A DNA stretch of 45,660 bases. Origin: Acidobacteriota bacterium. Its GTDB lineage: Bacteria > Acidobacteriota > Terriglobia > Bryobacterales > Bryobacteraceae. The position numbers were made by a program, and so were the translations under genes. The notes under the pieces were generated by a model, which had not been told where the DNA came from, searched no databases, and saw nothing but the letters and a program-made list of their open reading frames with translations. The stretch is from NCBI GenBank assembly GCA_947470805.1, contig CANIVU010000069.1, positions 1 through 45,660 of the forward strand, in the 5' to 3' direction. The stretch's first letter is position 1, and each line of letters opens with the position of its first letter. Below, piece after piece: positions 18,344 to 27,041 of this stretch.

Positions 18344-19978
18344 TTATCGGGCGCCGAGTTTTTTGAGGGTTGTGGTGGCTTGGGTTTTGCGGGTGATTTT
18401 GCTGAGTTTTTCGGGTTCGTTCTCGGCGCCTTGGCGCTGGATGGCTTCGCGGTAGCGCTCCTGTTTGTCTGCGAGCTCCAGTGGCGTTTCGTCGAGGGAG
18501 TTTTTCTCGCTTAACGGGGCGCCCTTGGCTACCAGGAGTTCGAGGAGTTCGGGTTTGCCTTCGACGGCGGCGAGATGCAGGATCGTCTGGTTGGCGCGCG
18601 CTAACGTGATGGCTTCGACGGGGTCCGGGATCTTGTCCTGCGGGCTCCAGCGGGCTTTTATGTCACCGCCTTGGGCTAGGAGTGCGGCCACTACGGGAGC
18701 GTCACCGGCGAGGACGGAGGCCGAGAGGGGGGAGTGGCCGTCCTTGCGGAGTTGGTTGGGGTTGGCGCCTTTGGCGGTTAGCAGTTTTACGAGTTCGACG
18801 CTGTTGGAACTGGCGGCGATGTGGAGGGGCGTGGAGCCGGGCGGGGCGGGGTTGATGCGGACGTCGCCGGCGGGGCCGCCGGTGGGGTAGGTGGTTTTGG
18901 CGTTGGGATCGGCACCGGCTTCCAAGAGGCGGCGGACGATGTTGAGCGCGTCGGGAAGGGTGGCGGCGACGTCGTCGGTCCCGAGGGCCAGGGCGGCGGC
19001 GTTCTGGCCGTAGGCGCCGCGGAGGCGGGCTCCGCTGCGTGCCGCTTTGGCGACGGCGAGTGCGGCGCCGTGGAGGGGCGTGTAGCCGGAGCCATCGACA
19101 GCCTTCACGTTGGCGCCACGGTCGAGCAGGAGGCTGGCCATGGCGAGATCGGGATTGAAACGCTGGGAGCTGCCGGCGGTGGCGGGAGCGCCGCGGCCGG
19201 GGATGAAGGTGCCTTTGGGTGGGTCCCATTTGTAGAGGGCGGCGAGCAGCGGCGTGGTGCCGTCGGCCGAGGGCGTGTTTGCATCGAGGCCCGCGTTTAA
19301 CAGGAGCTTGGCGGATTCGAGATCGTTCTTTTGCACGGCGAAGAAGAGGGCGTTGAGGCCGCCCTTCTTGGCGGTGTAATCGCCATCGTTATTCCAGGGG
19401 ATGCCGGTCTTGCCGAGGGTGACGGTGGTGGGGAGGTAGTTGGTGTATTTGACGTCCCAGGTGTTTGTGACGGCTCGGACGTCGGCTCCGAATTCGAGTA
19501 AGAGGCGCACGGCTTCGGGGCGGCCGGCGGCCCACATGAGGGCTGTCTGGCCGAACTTCTTTTCACGGGCGTTGGGGTTGGCGCCTTTGACGAGGAGGCG
19601 CTTCATGACATCGATCTGGCCGAGGCGGGCGGCGGTCATGAGAGGCGTTTCGCCGTTCTCGCGGGCGACGTTGGGGTTGGCGTCGGCGGCTAAAAGTTGA
19701 TCGACGATTTTTGGGGCGCCGTTTGTGATGGCGAGAGACAGGGGGCCGATTCCGAGTTCGTTGGTGAGGTTGGGATCGGCTTTGGCGTTGAGGAGGAGGG
19801 AGGTGATTTCGGGGTTGGCGCGGACGGCGGCCCAGGCGAGCGGGGTGGCTCCGTCGGGCTCGCGTTCGTTGGGGTTGGCGCCTTGTTTCAGGAGTTGCTC
19901 GACGGCTGGGCGATCGTCACTGCGAACAGCGTCGAGCAGGGGGGCGTTTAGCAGAAGCAGCAGGGCGAGGGGCGGCAT
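18344..19978 (-). CDS. Exported ankyrin-repeat protein
   Basis: 544 residues. A short hydrophobic N-terminus (PPLALLLLLNAPLLDA) looks like a signal peptide. From about residue 12 to 510 there are many ankyrin units with the consensus 'DGATPLAWAA', 'LLLxxGANPNA', 'GxTPLHxAA', broken by insertions (for example near 170-210 and 280-330). Ankyrin arrays mediate protein contacts; no enzymatic domain is present. It is the last gene of a minus-strand set behind the DUF1552 protein (3 bp gap) and the di-haem DUF1592 protein, so a shared periplasmic function is likely. The C-terminus is lysine/threonine-rich. Confidence 0.88.
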   Translation of the reverse strand: MPPLALLLLLNAPLLDAVRSDDRPAVEQLLKQGANPNEREPDGATPLAWAAVRANPEITSLLLNAKADPNLTNELGIGPLSLAITNGAPKIVDQLLAADANPNVARENGETPLMTAARLGQIDVMKRLLVKGANPNAREKKFGQTALMWAAGRPEAVRLLLEFGADVRAVTNTWDVKYTNYLPTTVTLGKTGIPWNNDGDYTAKKGGLNALFFAVQKNDLESAKLLLNAGLDANTPSADGTTPLLAALYKWDPPKGTFIPGRGAPATAGSSQRFNPDLAMASLLLDRGANVKAVDGSGYTPLHGAALAVAKAARSGARLRGAYGQNAAALALGTDDVAATLPDALNIVRRLLEAGADPNAKTTYPTGGPAGDVRINPAPPGSTPLHIAASSNSVELVKLLTAKGANPNQLRKDGHSPLSASVLAGDAPVVAALLAQGGDIKARWSPQDKIPDPVEAITLARANQTILHLAAVEGKPELLELLVAKGAPLSEKNSLDETPLELADKQERYREAIQRQGAENEPEKLSKITRKTQATTTLKKLGAR

Positions 19979-19981
19979 GGG

Positions 19982-21289
19982 TTAGACCTCGAGGCGGTTG
20001 AGGCGGCCGGTGCTGTCGCCGAGTTTTTCGGTGGGGATGCCGACTTTGTCGAGCATTGTGAGATAGAGATTTGTTAGCGGCGTGGTGTCGCCTTGGAAGG
20101 GGAGGTAGCGGCCGCCCTTGATGCGGCCGGCGGCGCCGCCGGCGATGATGATGGGGAGGTCGCGCTGGCTGTGGGAGGTGGGGACGGAGAGGTTTGATCC
20201 GTAGAGGATGAGGGAGTGATCGAGGAGGGTGGAGTTGCCTTCTTTGATCGAGTCCATTTTGCTGAGGAAATAGGCGAATAGATGGGATTGGTCGACGTTG
20301 ATTTTGGCGAGGGCGTCGAGCTTATCCTTTTCGAAATTGTGGTGGGAGATCTCATGGTGGCCCATGGAGATGTTCAGGTGGGGGTAGTTGATGGACGTGG
20401 CTTCGCGGGCGTACATGAAGGTCCAGACGCGGGTGAGGTCGGCCTGGAGGGCGAGGGCCTGGAGGTCGAACATGAGCTTGACGTGATCGGGCCAGGAGTC
20501 GGGGGCACCGGCGGGGCGGGCCATTTCGGGGAGGTCGACGGGCTTCTTTTTGTTGGCGATTTGGATGCGGCGTTCGACGTCGCGGATGGATTCGATGTAC
20601 TCGTCGAGCTTGTGGCGGTCGGCAGCGCCGAGGCGGGATTTGAGTTCGGTGATGCGCTCGGTGACGGCGTCGAGCGAGGAGCGATCGGCGGCGTCGCGGG
20701 CGGCGTTGGCGGCCGGATCGATCTTGCCACCTTCGCCGAAGAGGCGTTCGAAAACGCGGCGGGGATTGTATTCGAAGGGGAGGGGATTCGTTGCGCTTTT
20801 GAAGACGGGGCCGATGTGGGCGGCGCCGCCGTTGTTGTTTTCGGTGGAGAGCTCGAGGGAGGCGAAGGGGGTTTGTTTGCCGAGGGTTTGGGCGGCGAGT
20901 TGATCGACGCTGATGCCGACGTTGACCTTGCCTTTGGCGGGTTCGACGCCGGTTAGGAAGGAGGCCAGGGCGCGATCGTGGAAGCCGGCTTTGGTGCGGT
21001 CGGGATCCGACGAGAGACCGCTCATGACGACGAACTTGTCGCGGTGGGGCTTCAGCGGCGCGAGGGCTTCGCTGAACTCATAGTTGGCGCCTTCGCCCTT
21101 CGGGCGCCAGCGGGCCTGGTCGACACCGAGCGGATAAATAACGAACCCGAGACGGCGGACGGGAGCGGCGGCGGTTTTGCTTTCGGCGGCCATGGCGGGG
21201 ACCATGGCGTCGAGCAAGGGCAGGCCGAGGGAGATGCCGGCGCCGCGGAGGAGGGTGCGGCGGGAGAGGTGTTTTTGCTGGATAAACAT
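19982..21289 (-). CDS. Tat-exported DUF1552 family protein
   Basis: 435 residues starting MFIQQKHLSRRTLLRGAG: a twin-arginine signal (SRRTLLRG) followed by a hydrophobic stretch and 'AMAAES'. The body matches the DUF1552 type known from planctomycetes and acidobacteria: 'RLGFVIYPLGVDQARWRP', 'VMSGLSSDPDRTKAGFHDRALASFLTG', 'YIESIRDVERRIQ', and 'SLILYGSNLSVPTSHSQRDLPIIIAGGA', reminiscent of DUF1501/alkaline-phosphatase-like proteins. Function is unknown. Tat export implies folding, perhaps with a cofactor, in the cytoplasm. It lies 4 bp behind the DUF1592 gene and 3 bp before the ankyrin gene. Confidence 0.9.
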   Translation of the reverse strand: MFIQQKHLSRRTLLRGAGISLGLPLLDAMVPAMAAESKTAAAPVRRLGFVIYPLGVDQARWRPKGEGANYEFSEALAPLKPHRDKFVVMSGLSSDPDRTKAGFHDRALASFLTGVEPAKGKVNVGISVDQLAAQTLGKQTPFASLELSTENNNGGAAHIGPVFKSATNPLPFEYNPRRVFERLFGEGGKIDPAANAARDAADRSSLDAVTERITELKSRLGAADRHKLDEYIESIRDVERRIQIANKKKPVDLPEMARPAGAPDSWPDHVKLMFDLQALALQADLTRVWTFMYAREATSINYPHLNISMGHHEISHHNFEKDKLDALAKINVDQSHLFAYFLSKMDSIKEGNSTLLDHSLILYGSNLSVPTSHSQRDLPIIIAGGAAGRIKGGRYLPFQGDTTPLTNLYLTMLDKVGIPTEKLGDSTGRLNRLEV

Positions 21290-21293
21290 GGGC

Positions 21294-23510
21294 TCAGCGT
21301 TCCTGGTTCTGTCTCTTTTGAAAGGGTACACTTTTCGCGATCTCGAGGATGAGGTCGTGGAATCGGTATTCGGTGTTTTCGGTGTGACGGAGGATCTGGC
21401 GGACGGTTGGTTGATCGCGGGCGTCGAGTTCGCGGCCGAGGGCGTAGGTTAGCAGGCGTTCGAGGGTGGCTTGCGCGAATTCGGGGGCGCGTTTGAGGAG
21501 GATTTGTTTGAGGGTTTGAGGGCCATCGGTGTCGAGTTTGGCGCCGTTGTCTTCCGTTCGCCAGCGGCCGATGACGTCGTAGTTTTCGAGGGCATTGCCG
21601 AGAGGGTCGATGCGGTCGTGACAGGAGGCGCAGGTGGGGTCGGCACGGTGGCGGGCCATCTGTTCGCGGACGGAGAGTTTGGCGGCTGCGCCTTTGGCTT
21701 CGTCGAGCGGGGGGACGTTGGCGGGCGGGGCGGGGGGCGGGGAGTTGAGGAGATTATCGAGGATCCACTTGCCGCGGAGGACGGGGGCGGTGCGGGTGGA
21801 GTGAGAGGTGAGGAGGAGGACGCTGCCGTGGGTGAGGAGGCCGCCGCGGGTGGCGTTGTTGGCGAGTGAGACGCGGCGGAAGCCGGGGCCGGTGACGCCG
21901 GGGATGTTGTAGTGCTGGGCGAGGCGTTCGTCGAGGTAGGTGTAGTTGGCGCGGAGGAGGTCGAGGGCGGGGCGGTTTTCGCGGATGAGGCTATTGACGA
22001 AGAGGCGGGTTTCGGATTGGAAGGCGGCGGAGAGGGCGGCGTCGAAATCGGGGAAGAGTTGTTTGTCAGGTTCGACGCTTTGGAGGGCGCGGAGGCCGAG
22101 CCATTGGGCGGCGAAGTTGTCCATGAGGGAGGTGGCGCGGGTGTCGGCGAGCATGCGGCGGACTTCGCGTTCGAGGGTTTGGGGGTTGTGCAGATTGGGG
22201 GCGGCGTTGAGGAGGGCTTCGTCGGGGATGGTGCTCCAGAGGAAGAATGACAGGCGGGTGGCGAGTTCGAAGCCGGTGAGGGATTGGGTGGGGCTATCGA
22301 ATTCGAGGCGGAAGAGGAAGTCCGGGGTGAGGAGGACGTCGCGGAGGGCGGCGGCGATGGATGGGGCGAAAGTTTGTTTTTGGCGGGTGGATTGGAACGT
22401 TTTGAGGAAGGGGGCGAGGTCCGTTGCGGTGATGTCGCGGCGGAAGGCGCGGCGGATGATTGGTGAGAGGATTTGTTGGGCGCAGGTGGGTTCGCTCGTG
22501 GTTCCTGCGCAGGTGTAGCGGGGGGTGGGTTTGGGGTTGTGGGGGCCGGCGATTTCGATGCGGCCGAGGGTGGGCGGGCCGGGTTGGCCGTCGAAGGCGG
22601 CTTCGCCGGAGGTCATGCCGCCGATTTCGAAGAGCTTTATGCGGCGGCCGTCGAGGCGGAACTCGATTGTCGGGCGGACGGCGGTGCCGAGGACATCGAG
22701 GGGGCCGCCGAGGGCTTCGCCGCCGGGGCCGCCGACGTTGAGGACGGGGCCTTCGTGTTCGGCGAATTCGTTGGGGAATGTGACGATGACGGTGTGGTTG
22801 CCGGCCTTGATGTTTGTGAGGCGGGTGCGGAAGAAGCGAACACCTTCGGTGGGGGTGAGGCTTTCTTTGGCGAGGAAGGCGCGGAGGTCGTAATCGCCAT
22901 CGTGAGGGAAGTAGTGGGTGACGCGGATGCCGCCGCGGGTGCCGAAGGGCATGCCTTCGCCTTGCCAAACGGCTTGGGATTTGGTGACGGGGAAGATTTC
23001 GACGACGGGGGAGGGGTCCGCTGTGCCGGCGGCGTATTCGCTGATGCGGCGGGCGACTTTGAGGTAGCGCTCCAAGAGCAGCGGGGACATGGAGAGGGCG
23101 TCGGCGATGTTGTCGAAGCCGGCGGCGAGTTGATCGGGCGGGAGTTCGGAGGCGAGGGGGAGATCGAGTTGGAAGAGGTCGCGGATGGCGTTGGTGTATT
23201 CGGTGCGGTTGAGGCGGCGGATGACGGGGCGGCCGGGGAAGGGGGCGGCTTTGTCGAGTTCGGTGGTGGTTTGGTGGAGGAAGGTAGTGGTGGCCGCTTC
23301 GGTTGGACGGGGCATTTTGGCGGGCGGCATTTCGCCGGCGCGGACGCGTTTGAGGGCCTTTTCCCAGACGTCGGGGCGGGTTTGCGGGGTGCCTTCGAGG
23401 GCGAAACCGCCGACTTTGGCGGCGGGGTTGTGGCAGGCGGCGCAGTGCTGTTTGGTGAACTGATCCGGCTGGGCGGCGAGGGTGAGGCAGAAGAGAACGG
23501 AGAGGCGCAT
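21294..23510 (-). CDS. Exported DUF1587/DUF1592/DUF1588/DUF1585 protein with two haem motifs
   Basis: 738 residues from MRLSVLFCLTLAAQ (short signal peptide). A c-type haem site CAACH lies at 23-27 with the following 'NPAAKVGGFALEG' of planctomycete-type cytochromes; a second, CASCH, is at 627-631 in 'CASCHDRIDPLGNALENYD'. Between them come 'RRLNRTEYTNAIRDLF' (DUF1587), a beta-rich insert (about 190-330), 'CAQQILSPIIRRAFRR', 'FEFRLEFDSP'-like and 'GFELATRLSFFLWSTIPDEALLNAA' (DUF1592), and 'REQMARHRADP' and the C-terminal 'ATLERLLTYALGRELD' (DUF1588/1585). It is probably a periplasmic or outer-membrane-associated haem protein; its redox partner is unknown. The longer upstream frame is a proline-rich shadow. 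Confidence 0.9.
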   Translation of the reverse strand: MRLSVLFCLTLAAQPDQFTKQHCAACHNPAAKVGGFALEGTPQTRPDVWEKALKRVRAGEMPPAKMPRPTEAATTTFLHQTTTELDKAAPFPGRPVIRRLNRTEYTNAIRDLFQLDLPLASELPPDQLAAGFDNIADALSMSPLLLERYLKVARRISEYAAGTADPSPVVEIFPVTKSQAVWQGEGMPFGTRGGIRVTHYFPHDGDYDLRAFLAKESLTPTEGVRFFRTRLTNIKAGNHTVIVTFPNEFAEHEGPVLNVGGPGGEALGGPLDVLGTAVRPTIEFRLDGRRIKLFEIGGMTSGEAAFDGQPGPPTLGRIEIAGPHNPKPTPRYTCAGTTSEPTCAQQILSPIIRRAFRRDITATDLAPFLKTFQSTRQKQTFAPSIAAALRDVLLTPDFLFRLEFDSPTQSLTGFELATRLSFFLWSTIPDEALLNAAPNLHNPQTLEREVRRMLADTRATSLMDNFAAQWLGLRALQSVEPDKQLFPDFDAALSAAFQSETRLFVNSLIRENRPALDLLRANYTYLDERLAQHYNIPGVTGPGFRRVSLANNATRGGLLTHGSVLLLTSHSTRTAPVLRGKWILDNLLNSPPPAPPANVPPLDEAKGAAAKLSVREQMARHRADPTCASCHDRIDPLGNALENYDVIGRWRTEDNGAKLDTDGPQTLKQILLKRAPEFAQATLERLLTYALGRELDARDQPTVRQILRHTENTEYRFHDLILEIAKSVPFQKRQNQER

Positions 23511-23536
23511 TCGACGTGGTCCGGCAGACCCTACTA

Positions 23537-23542
23537 TATACT
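23537..23542 (+). promoter_or_regulatory. -10 box of the orphan exported protein (leaderless candidate)
   Basis: TATACT, then 6 nt to GTG 23549 (a second GTG follows at 23552). It lies in the 38-bp gap to the divergent DUF1592 gene. Confidence 0.4.
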
Positions 23543-23548
23543 TGTCGC

Positions 23549-24271
23549 GTGGTGCGTTTGTTGGTTTTGGCCGCTTTTTCGCTGTTGGCGAGAGGGGCGG
23601 TGGATTCGGTGCTGGCGCCGTTGGCATACGGACCGCAGTGCTGGTCGACGGTGGAGTTGCGGAACCTGGGGGCGGGGCCGGCGCGGCTGTTGGTGGAGGG
23701 GCATAAGGGGAGCGGGGCGCTGGTGGGGCTGGTGGGAGCGCCGTCGACGACGGTGCGGCTGGGGCCCGGGGCGGTTTTGCAATTGCGGTTGGAGGTGGCG
23801 GGGGAGGAGTCGGCCGAGGGGTGGGTGATGGTGCGGGGGGATGGCGTGGCGGTAGAGGGGAAGACGGAGTGCGTTGTGGGGGAGCGGTTGACGGCGGCGC
23901 CACAGGTGGTGGCGTTTCCGGTGGCGGATCCGTGGTTGGAGACGGTGGTGGGAGAGGCGCGGGGGCGGATGGCGATGGTGTTGAATGTGTCGGAGGAAGT
24001 GGCGACGGCGCGGGTTTGTTATTCGCGGGGGACGGTGGTGGGCCGGCCGGAGAAGGGCGGGGAGCCGGAGCGGGTTTGCACGGAGACCGAACGCCTGCAG
24101 ATACCGCCGTTCGGGACGCGGATGGTGCCGTTGGAACGGGAGGGGAACACGCGGTTTTATATGCAGGCGAAGGGGCGGGCGGTGGTGCTGCGGGTGCTGG
24201 TTCCGATGGCGGGGGCGGAGCGGAATTTCGCGGTGGATTCGACGGTGCGGTTTGGGGAAGTGGTGCGGTAG
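23549..24271 (+). CDS. Exported protein of unknown function
   Basis: About 240 residues, GTG start, with an N-terminal signal peptide (VVRLLVLAAFSLLARGA). The mature protein is valine/glycine-rich and beta-stranded, with segments such as 'CWSTVELRNLGAGPARLLVEGHKGSGALVGL' and 'RVCYSRG' that suggest one or two immunoglobulin-like or CARDB-like sandwiches. I do not recognise a family. Three cysteines in the mature part may form disulfides. It is divergent from the di-haem gene and convergent with the OmpA gene. Confidence 0.65.
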   Translation: MVRLLVLAAFSLLARGAVDSVLAPLAYGPQCWSTVELRNLGAGPARLLVEGHKGSGALVGLVGAPSTTVRLGPGAVLQLRLEVAGEESAEGWVMVRGDGVAVEGKTECVVGERLTAAPQVVAFPVADPWLETVVGEARGRMAMVLNVSEEVATARVCYSRGTVVGRPEKGGEPERVCTETERLQIPPFGTRMVPLEREGNTRFYMQAKGRAVVLRVLVPMAGAERNFAVDSTVRFGEVVR

Positions 24272-24287
24272 TTTTACTGGGCGGCGG

Positions 24288-24327
24288 ACAAAAAAATAGC
24301 GGGCGGTTTATTGAGGCGCCGCCCGCT
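24288..24327 (-). terminator. Rho-independent terminator of the OmpA operon
   Basis: Perfect 9-bp stem (24319-24327 with 24298-24306), followed on the minus strand by ATTTTTTTG (plus-strand A run 24290-24296). Only the minus orientation has the T run. Confidence 0.85.
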
Positions 24328-24334
24328 GTGGATG

Positions 24335-26071
24335 TTACCGGGCCGCGATCGGGATACCAATGCGGGTGCCGATGACTTCACCGGAAATGACGAGTTCGAC
24401 ACGGCGGTTCTGCTGGCGGCCTCCGGCGGTATCGTTCGAGGCGATGGGCTGTGATTCGCCGAAGCCCTTGGAGGTTACCGAAGCGGTAGCCATGCCCTGG
24501 TTGGTGAGGTAGTCGCGGACGGAAGAGCCGCGCTGCTCAGAGAGGGTCTGGTTGTATTCGTCGGTGCCGACGGAATCGGTATGGCCCTCGACATCGAGCC
24601 TGAGGCCGGGGTGGCCGGAGACGATGCCTGCGACCTTGGCCAGCTTTTCACGGGCAAGGGGGCGGAGGGTGGACTTGGCGGTATCGAAGAGCACATCGGT
24701 CATGTTGACGATGAGGCCGCGGGCGGTGTCCTGGGTTTGCAGGATGGCGTTGAACTGCGCCAAGAGCTGGGTGCGGAGTTCGGCTTTCTGGGCTTCGAGC
24801 TGGGCGACCTGTTTGGCGGCGGCGTCGAGGGCGGCCTGGCTGGCGGCGCGATCGCGATCGGCGTCGGCCTTGGCGGCGTTGGCGCGGTTGTCGCTTTCGA
24901 GCTTCAGGCGGTCGGACTCGGTTTTGGCAGCGGCGATGGCGGCGTCGTTATTGAACTTGGCGCGATCGGCGGCGAGGGCGGCCTGGGCGAGGAGGGCGTC
25001 GCTGTCGCGTTTGGCGCGATCGGCATCGGCTCTAGCGCGTTCGGCATCGGCGGCGGAGGCGGCGGCTTGCGCGTTCTTTTCGCGAGTGAGGCGATCGGAT
25101 TCGGCGAGGGCCATGATGTGGGCGGATTCGGCTGCGCGGGAGACGCGATCGGTCTCCGACTGTGCGGCGGCCTTGGCGGTTTCTGCGCGATTCTCGCGGT
25201 CGAGCGAGCCCTGGCGTTCAGCGGCGAGGGCTGCTTCTTCCTGGCGCTTGACGGCGATGGCGCGGGCGTCTTCGGCGGTCTGGACGGCTTCGCGGGCGGT
25301 CATGGTGACGGGTTTTTTGCCGGCGTTGCGAGCCTGGTAGGCTTCGGCGGCGGCGAGGCTTTTTTCGGCCTTTTGGAAGGACTCGGTGGCGAAGGTGGCG
25401 GCACCGATGGAGCGGGCGATGCTGACGGCATTGCGGGCTTCATAGAGTTCGAGCGGGATCTTGCTGTCGGCCTTCAGGGCGAGGGGATTGGAGAGGCGCT
25501 GGTACTGGCCGCGTTGGAGCAGTTCGTACTTGGCGTCGATCTCTTCGATCTTGCCCTTGGTGTCGGGGCGGACGACGTTTTCCATGACGATTAAGTCACT
25601 GGGGCGGTTGACGGCGAAGTAGGGCTCGGCGGTGACGACGAGGCCGAAGACTTGGAGTTCGGTGGTCACGTTGAGTTTGCTTTTGGTGCCGTTGAGGAGA
25701 ATCTCGCCGAGGTTTGAGGTGCGGCCTTCGGGCGTAATGGCCCACAGGACGTAGGTCAAGTACTCGGCGCCGTTTTTGGTGGCGGGTTGGAGGTCATCGA
25801 ATTCGACTTCGATTTCGATGTAGCCCTGCTTGCTTTCGACCTTGGCTTCGCCGCGGGACTTGGGCAGCAGTTCGGTGCCACGGAAGTTGATTTTGGTGGC
25901 GCCGGAGCGGTGTTGGTAGTTGATCGCTTTGGTGGTGCGGGCGGTGACGCTGACGCGGAAGATCGGTTGATTGCCGGCGGCCATGCGGGCGGCATTTTCG
26001 GACTGGTTGTCCTGGGCGGAGAGGAGGGCGCCGGCAAGGAGGCCGGCGCCAAGCAATTGGATGTAGGTCAC
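24335..26071 (-). CDS. OmpA-family protein with long alanine-rich coiled coil
   Basis: 578 residues, GTG start, signal peptide (TYIQLLGAGLLAGALLSAQ). A beta-rich N-terminal part (about 35-160) precedes a very long Ala/Arg/Glu/Asp coiled coil (about 210-430, with repeated 'ADADRAKRDSDAL'-like heptads). The C-terminal OmpA peptidoglycan-binding domain has 'LFDTAKSTLRPLAREKL', 'VEGHTDSVGTDEYNQTLSEQRGSSVRDYL' and 'GFGESQPIASNDTAGGRQQNRRVELVI'. It probably reaches across the periplasm and ties the envelope to peptidoglycan. Only 21 bp separate it from the SYLF gene, so the two form an operon under the predicted sigma54 promoter upstream of the latter; it ends at a strong terminator. Confidence 0.92.
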   Translation of the reverse strand: MTYIQLLGAGLLAGALLSAQDNQSENAARMAAGNQPIFRVSVTARTTKAINYQHRSGATKINFRGTELLPKSRGEAKVESKQGYIEIEVEFDDLQPATKNGAEYLTYVLWAITPEGRTSNLGEILLNGTKSKLNVTTELQVFGLVVTAEPYFAVNRPSDLIVMENVVRPDTKGKIEEIDAKYELLQRGQYQRLSNPLALKADSKIPLELYEARNAVSIARSIGAATFATESFQKAEKSLAAAEAYQARNAGKKPVTMTAREAVQTAEDARAIAVKRQEEAALAAERQGSLDRENRAETAKAAAQSETDRVSRAAESAHIMALAESDRLTREKNAQAAASAADAERARADADRAKRDSDALLAQAALAADRAKFNNDAAIAAAKTESDRLKLESDNRANAAKADADRDRAASQAALDAAAKQVAQLEAQKAELRTQLLAQFNAILQTQDTARGLIVNMTDVLFDTAKSTLRPLAREKLAKVAGIVSGHPGLRLDVEGHTDSVGTDEYNQTLSEQRGSSVRDYLTNQGMATASVTSKGFGESQPIASNDTAGGRQQNRRVELVISGEVIGTRIGIPIAAR

Positions 26072-26092
26072 GTGTCGATTCTTTCTGACGGG

Positions 26093-26779
26093 TTATTCGT
26101 TGGACGTGGCGCGTTCACGAGCCGAGTATTTGTTGAGCATGCCGATGAGGCGCATGCCGGCTTTGGGTGTGCGCACATTGCCCGTAATGATCTGCCGGTT
26201 TTCGAGTTTCTTGCCGTAGAGGGTCTGGTTGTCGTCGAGGTCCTGCCGGAGGGTTGCGCCTTCGAGGGCGAGGCCGGCGAAGAGGCCCTGGGAGCGGGAC
26301 CAGGAGAGGATTTCAGCATGCATCTGGGCATCCGTCTGGGCGGTGGCGGTGCGGCCGACGGGACCGGCGGCGACGGAGCCTTCGGCGCCGAGGGTGAATT
26401 TACTGGAGAGTAGTTTGTCGGCACCGCGGGCGTTCATGACGAGCATGACGAGATCGGTGGTGGAGCCGCCAATTTGGAAGCCGACGCTGCCGCCTTCGAT
26501 GCGAACGGTAGCGGGCGCGGACCAGCCGGCGCCACCCTTGTTGCGGCAGGAGAGGTAGCCTTTGCCGTATTTGCCGCCAACGAGGAAGGCGGCGGTTTTC
26601 ATGTTGGGGACGATGACGATGCAGTGGGCATTGGCGAGCATGTCCTCGGGGATGCCTTTATCGGGCGCGGCCATGATTTCGGAGAAGACGGAGGCGGCCT
26701 CGTCGAGGCGTTTGGCCGGTTCGTTGTCTTTGGCCAGGAGAGGAGCGATGGCGAGTGTAGCTAGGAGGATGTAGCGCAT
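26093..26779 (-). CDS. SYLF-domain (YSC84-like) exported lipid-binding protein
   Basis: 228 residues starting MRYILLATLAIAPLLA (signal peptide), with GGAAAAG as ribosome site. The SYLF pattern is clear: 'RLDEAASVFSEIM', 'IPEDMLANAHCIVIVPNMKTAAFLVGGKYGKGYLSCR', 'GWSAPATVRIEGGSVGFQIGGSTTDLVMLVMN', 'LLSSKFTLGAEGSVAAGPVGR' and 'ILSWSRSQGLFAGLALEGATLR'. SYLF domains bind phosphoinositides or other anionic lipids in eukaryotes; the bacterial forms are exported and poorly understood. It is first in an operon with the OmpA protein, and divergent from the Gsp17M-like gene across a 262-bp region with sigma54-type promoters on both strands. Confidence 0.92.
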   Translation of the reverse strand: MRYILLATLAIAPLLAKDNEPAKRLDEAASVFSEIMAAPDKGIPEDMLANAHCIVIVPNMKTAAFLVGGKYGKGYLSCRNKGGAGWSAPATVRIEGGSVGFQIGGSTTDLVMLVMNARGADKLLSSKFTLGAEGSVAAGPVGRTATAQTDAQMHAEILSWSRSQGLFAGLALEGATLRQDLDDNQTLYGKKLENRQIITGNVRTPKAGMRLIGMLNKYSARERATSNE

Positions 26780-26840
26780 TGTGTTTTCTTTTCCGCCGGC
26801 CCGCGGCCCCGGTGGGGGCATTGGGCGACAGAAATAGGAG

Positions 26841-26856
26841 TGCACGCCGTGCACCA
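26841..26856 (-). promoter_or_regulatory. Sigma54 -24/-12 promoter candidate for SYLF-OmpA operon
   Basis: Minus strand TGGTGCACGGCGTGCA: GG and GC are 12 bp apart as sigma54 requires. It sits on a GTGCACG-C-CGTGCAC palindrome (26840-26854). Predicted start near 26830; the TGACS-N6-GGTCR box is about 94 bp upstream of it. Confidence 0.5.
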
Positions 26857-26916
26857 CATGCAGGTGTTGCAGGGAAAGGCACGGCGGGGCGAGGCGGGCG
26901 GCGGCGGGCGGTCAGT

Positions 26917-26932
26917 TGACGTGGCACGGTCG
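26917..26932. promoter_or_regulatory. Palindromic activator box 1 (SYLF / Gsp17M)
   Basis: TGACGTGGCACGGTCG, one of four boxes fitting TGACS-N6-GGTCR. It lies between two divergent sigma54-type promoters, about -94 and -77 from the predicted starts. The rest of the 26780-27041 gap is GC-rich without other recognised elements. Confidence 0.45.
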
Positions 26933-26974
26933 GTCGGCGAGGTAGCTGGGGTTGCAAATACGAAGAGAGGCCGA

Positions 26975-26990
26975 TGGCCCGGCAGATGCA
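26975..26990 (+). promoter_or_regulatory. Sigma54 -24/-12 promoter candidate for the Gsp17M-like gene
   Basis: TGGCCCGGCAGATGCA, close to the consensus TGGCACG-N4-TTGCA, GG-GC spacing 12. Predicted start near 27001, giving a leader of about 41 nt to ATG 27042. Confidence 0.55.
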
Positions 26991-27041
26991 GGAGCGGAGA
27001 CGCGAGCCGGCCTTGTGCGGCGACGACAGAAAGAGACTTCC

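Noticed and set aside
23510-23903. Extension of the DUF1592 gene upstream to 23903
   Set aside because: The added 131 residues are proline/alanine repeats antisense to the exported gene, while MRLSVLF at 23510 gives a proper signal peptide before the haem motif.
24298-24327. The same hairpin as a terminator for the plus-strand exported gene
   Set aside because: No T run follows on the plus strand; only the minus orientation has one.
26921-26960. TGGCACG at 26922 as a -24 element, and TTGCA at 26952 as a -12 element
   Set aside because: The first has no GC 12 bp downstream; the second has GG at 13 rather than 12. The site at 26975-26990 has correct spacing instead.
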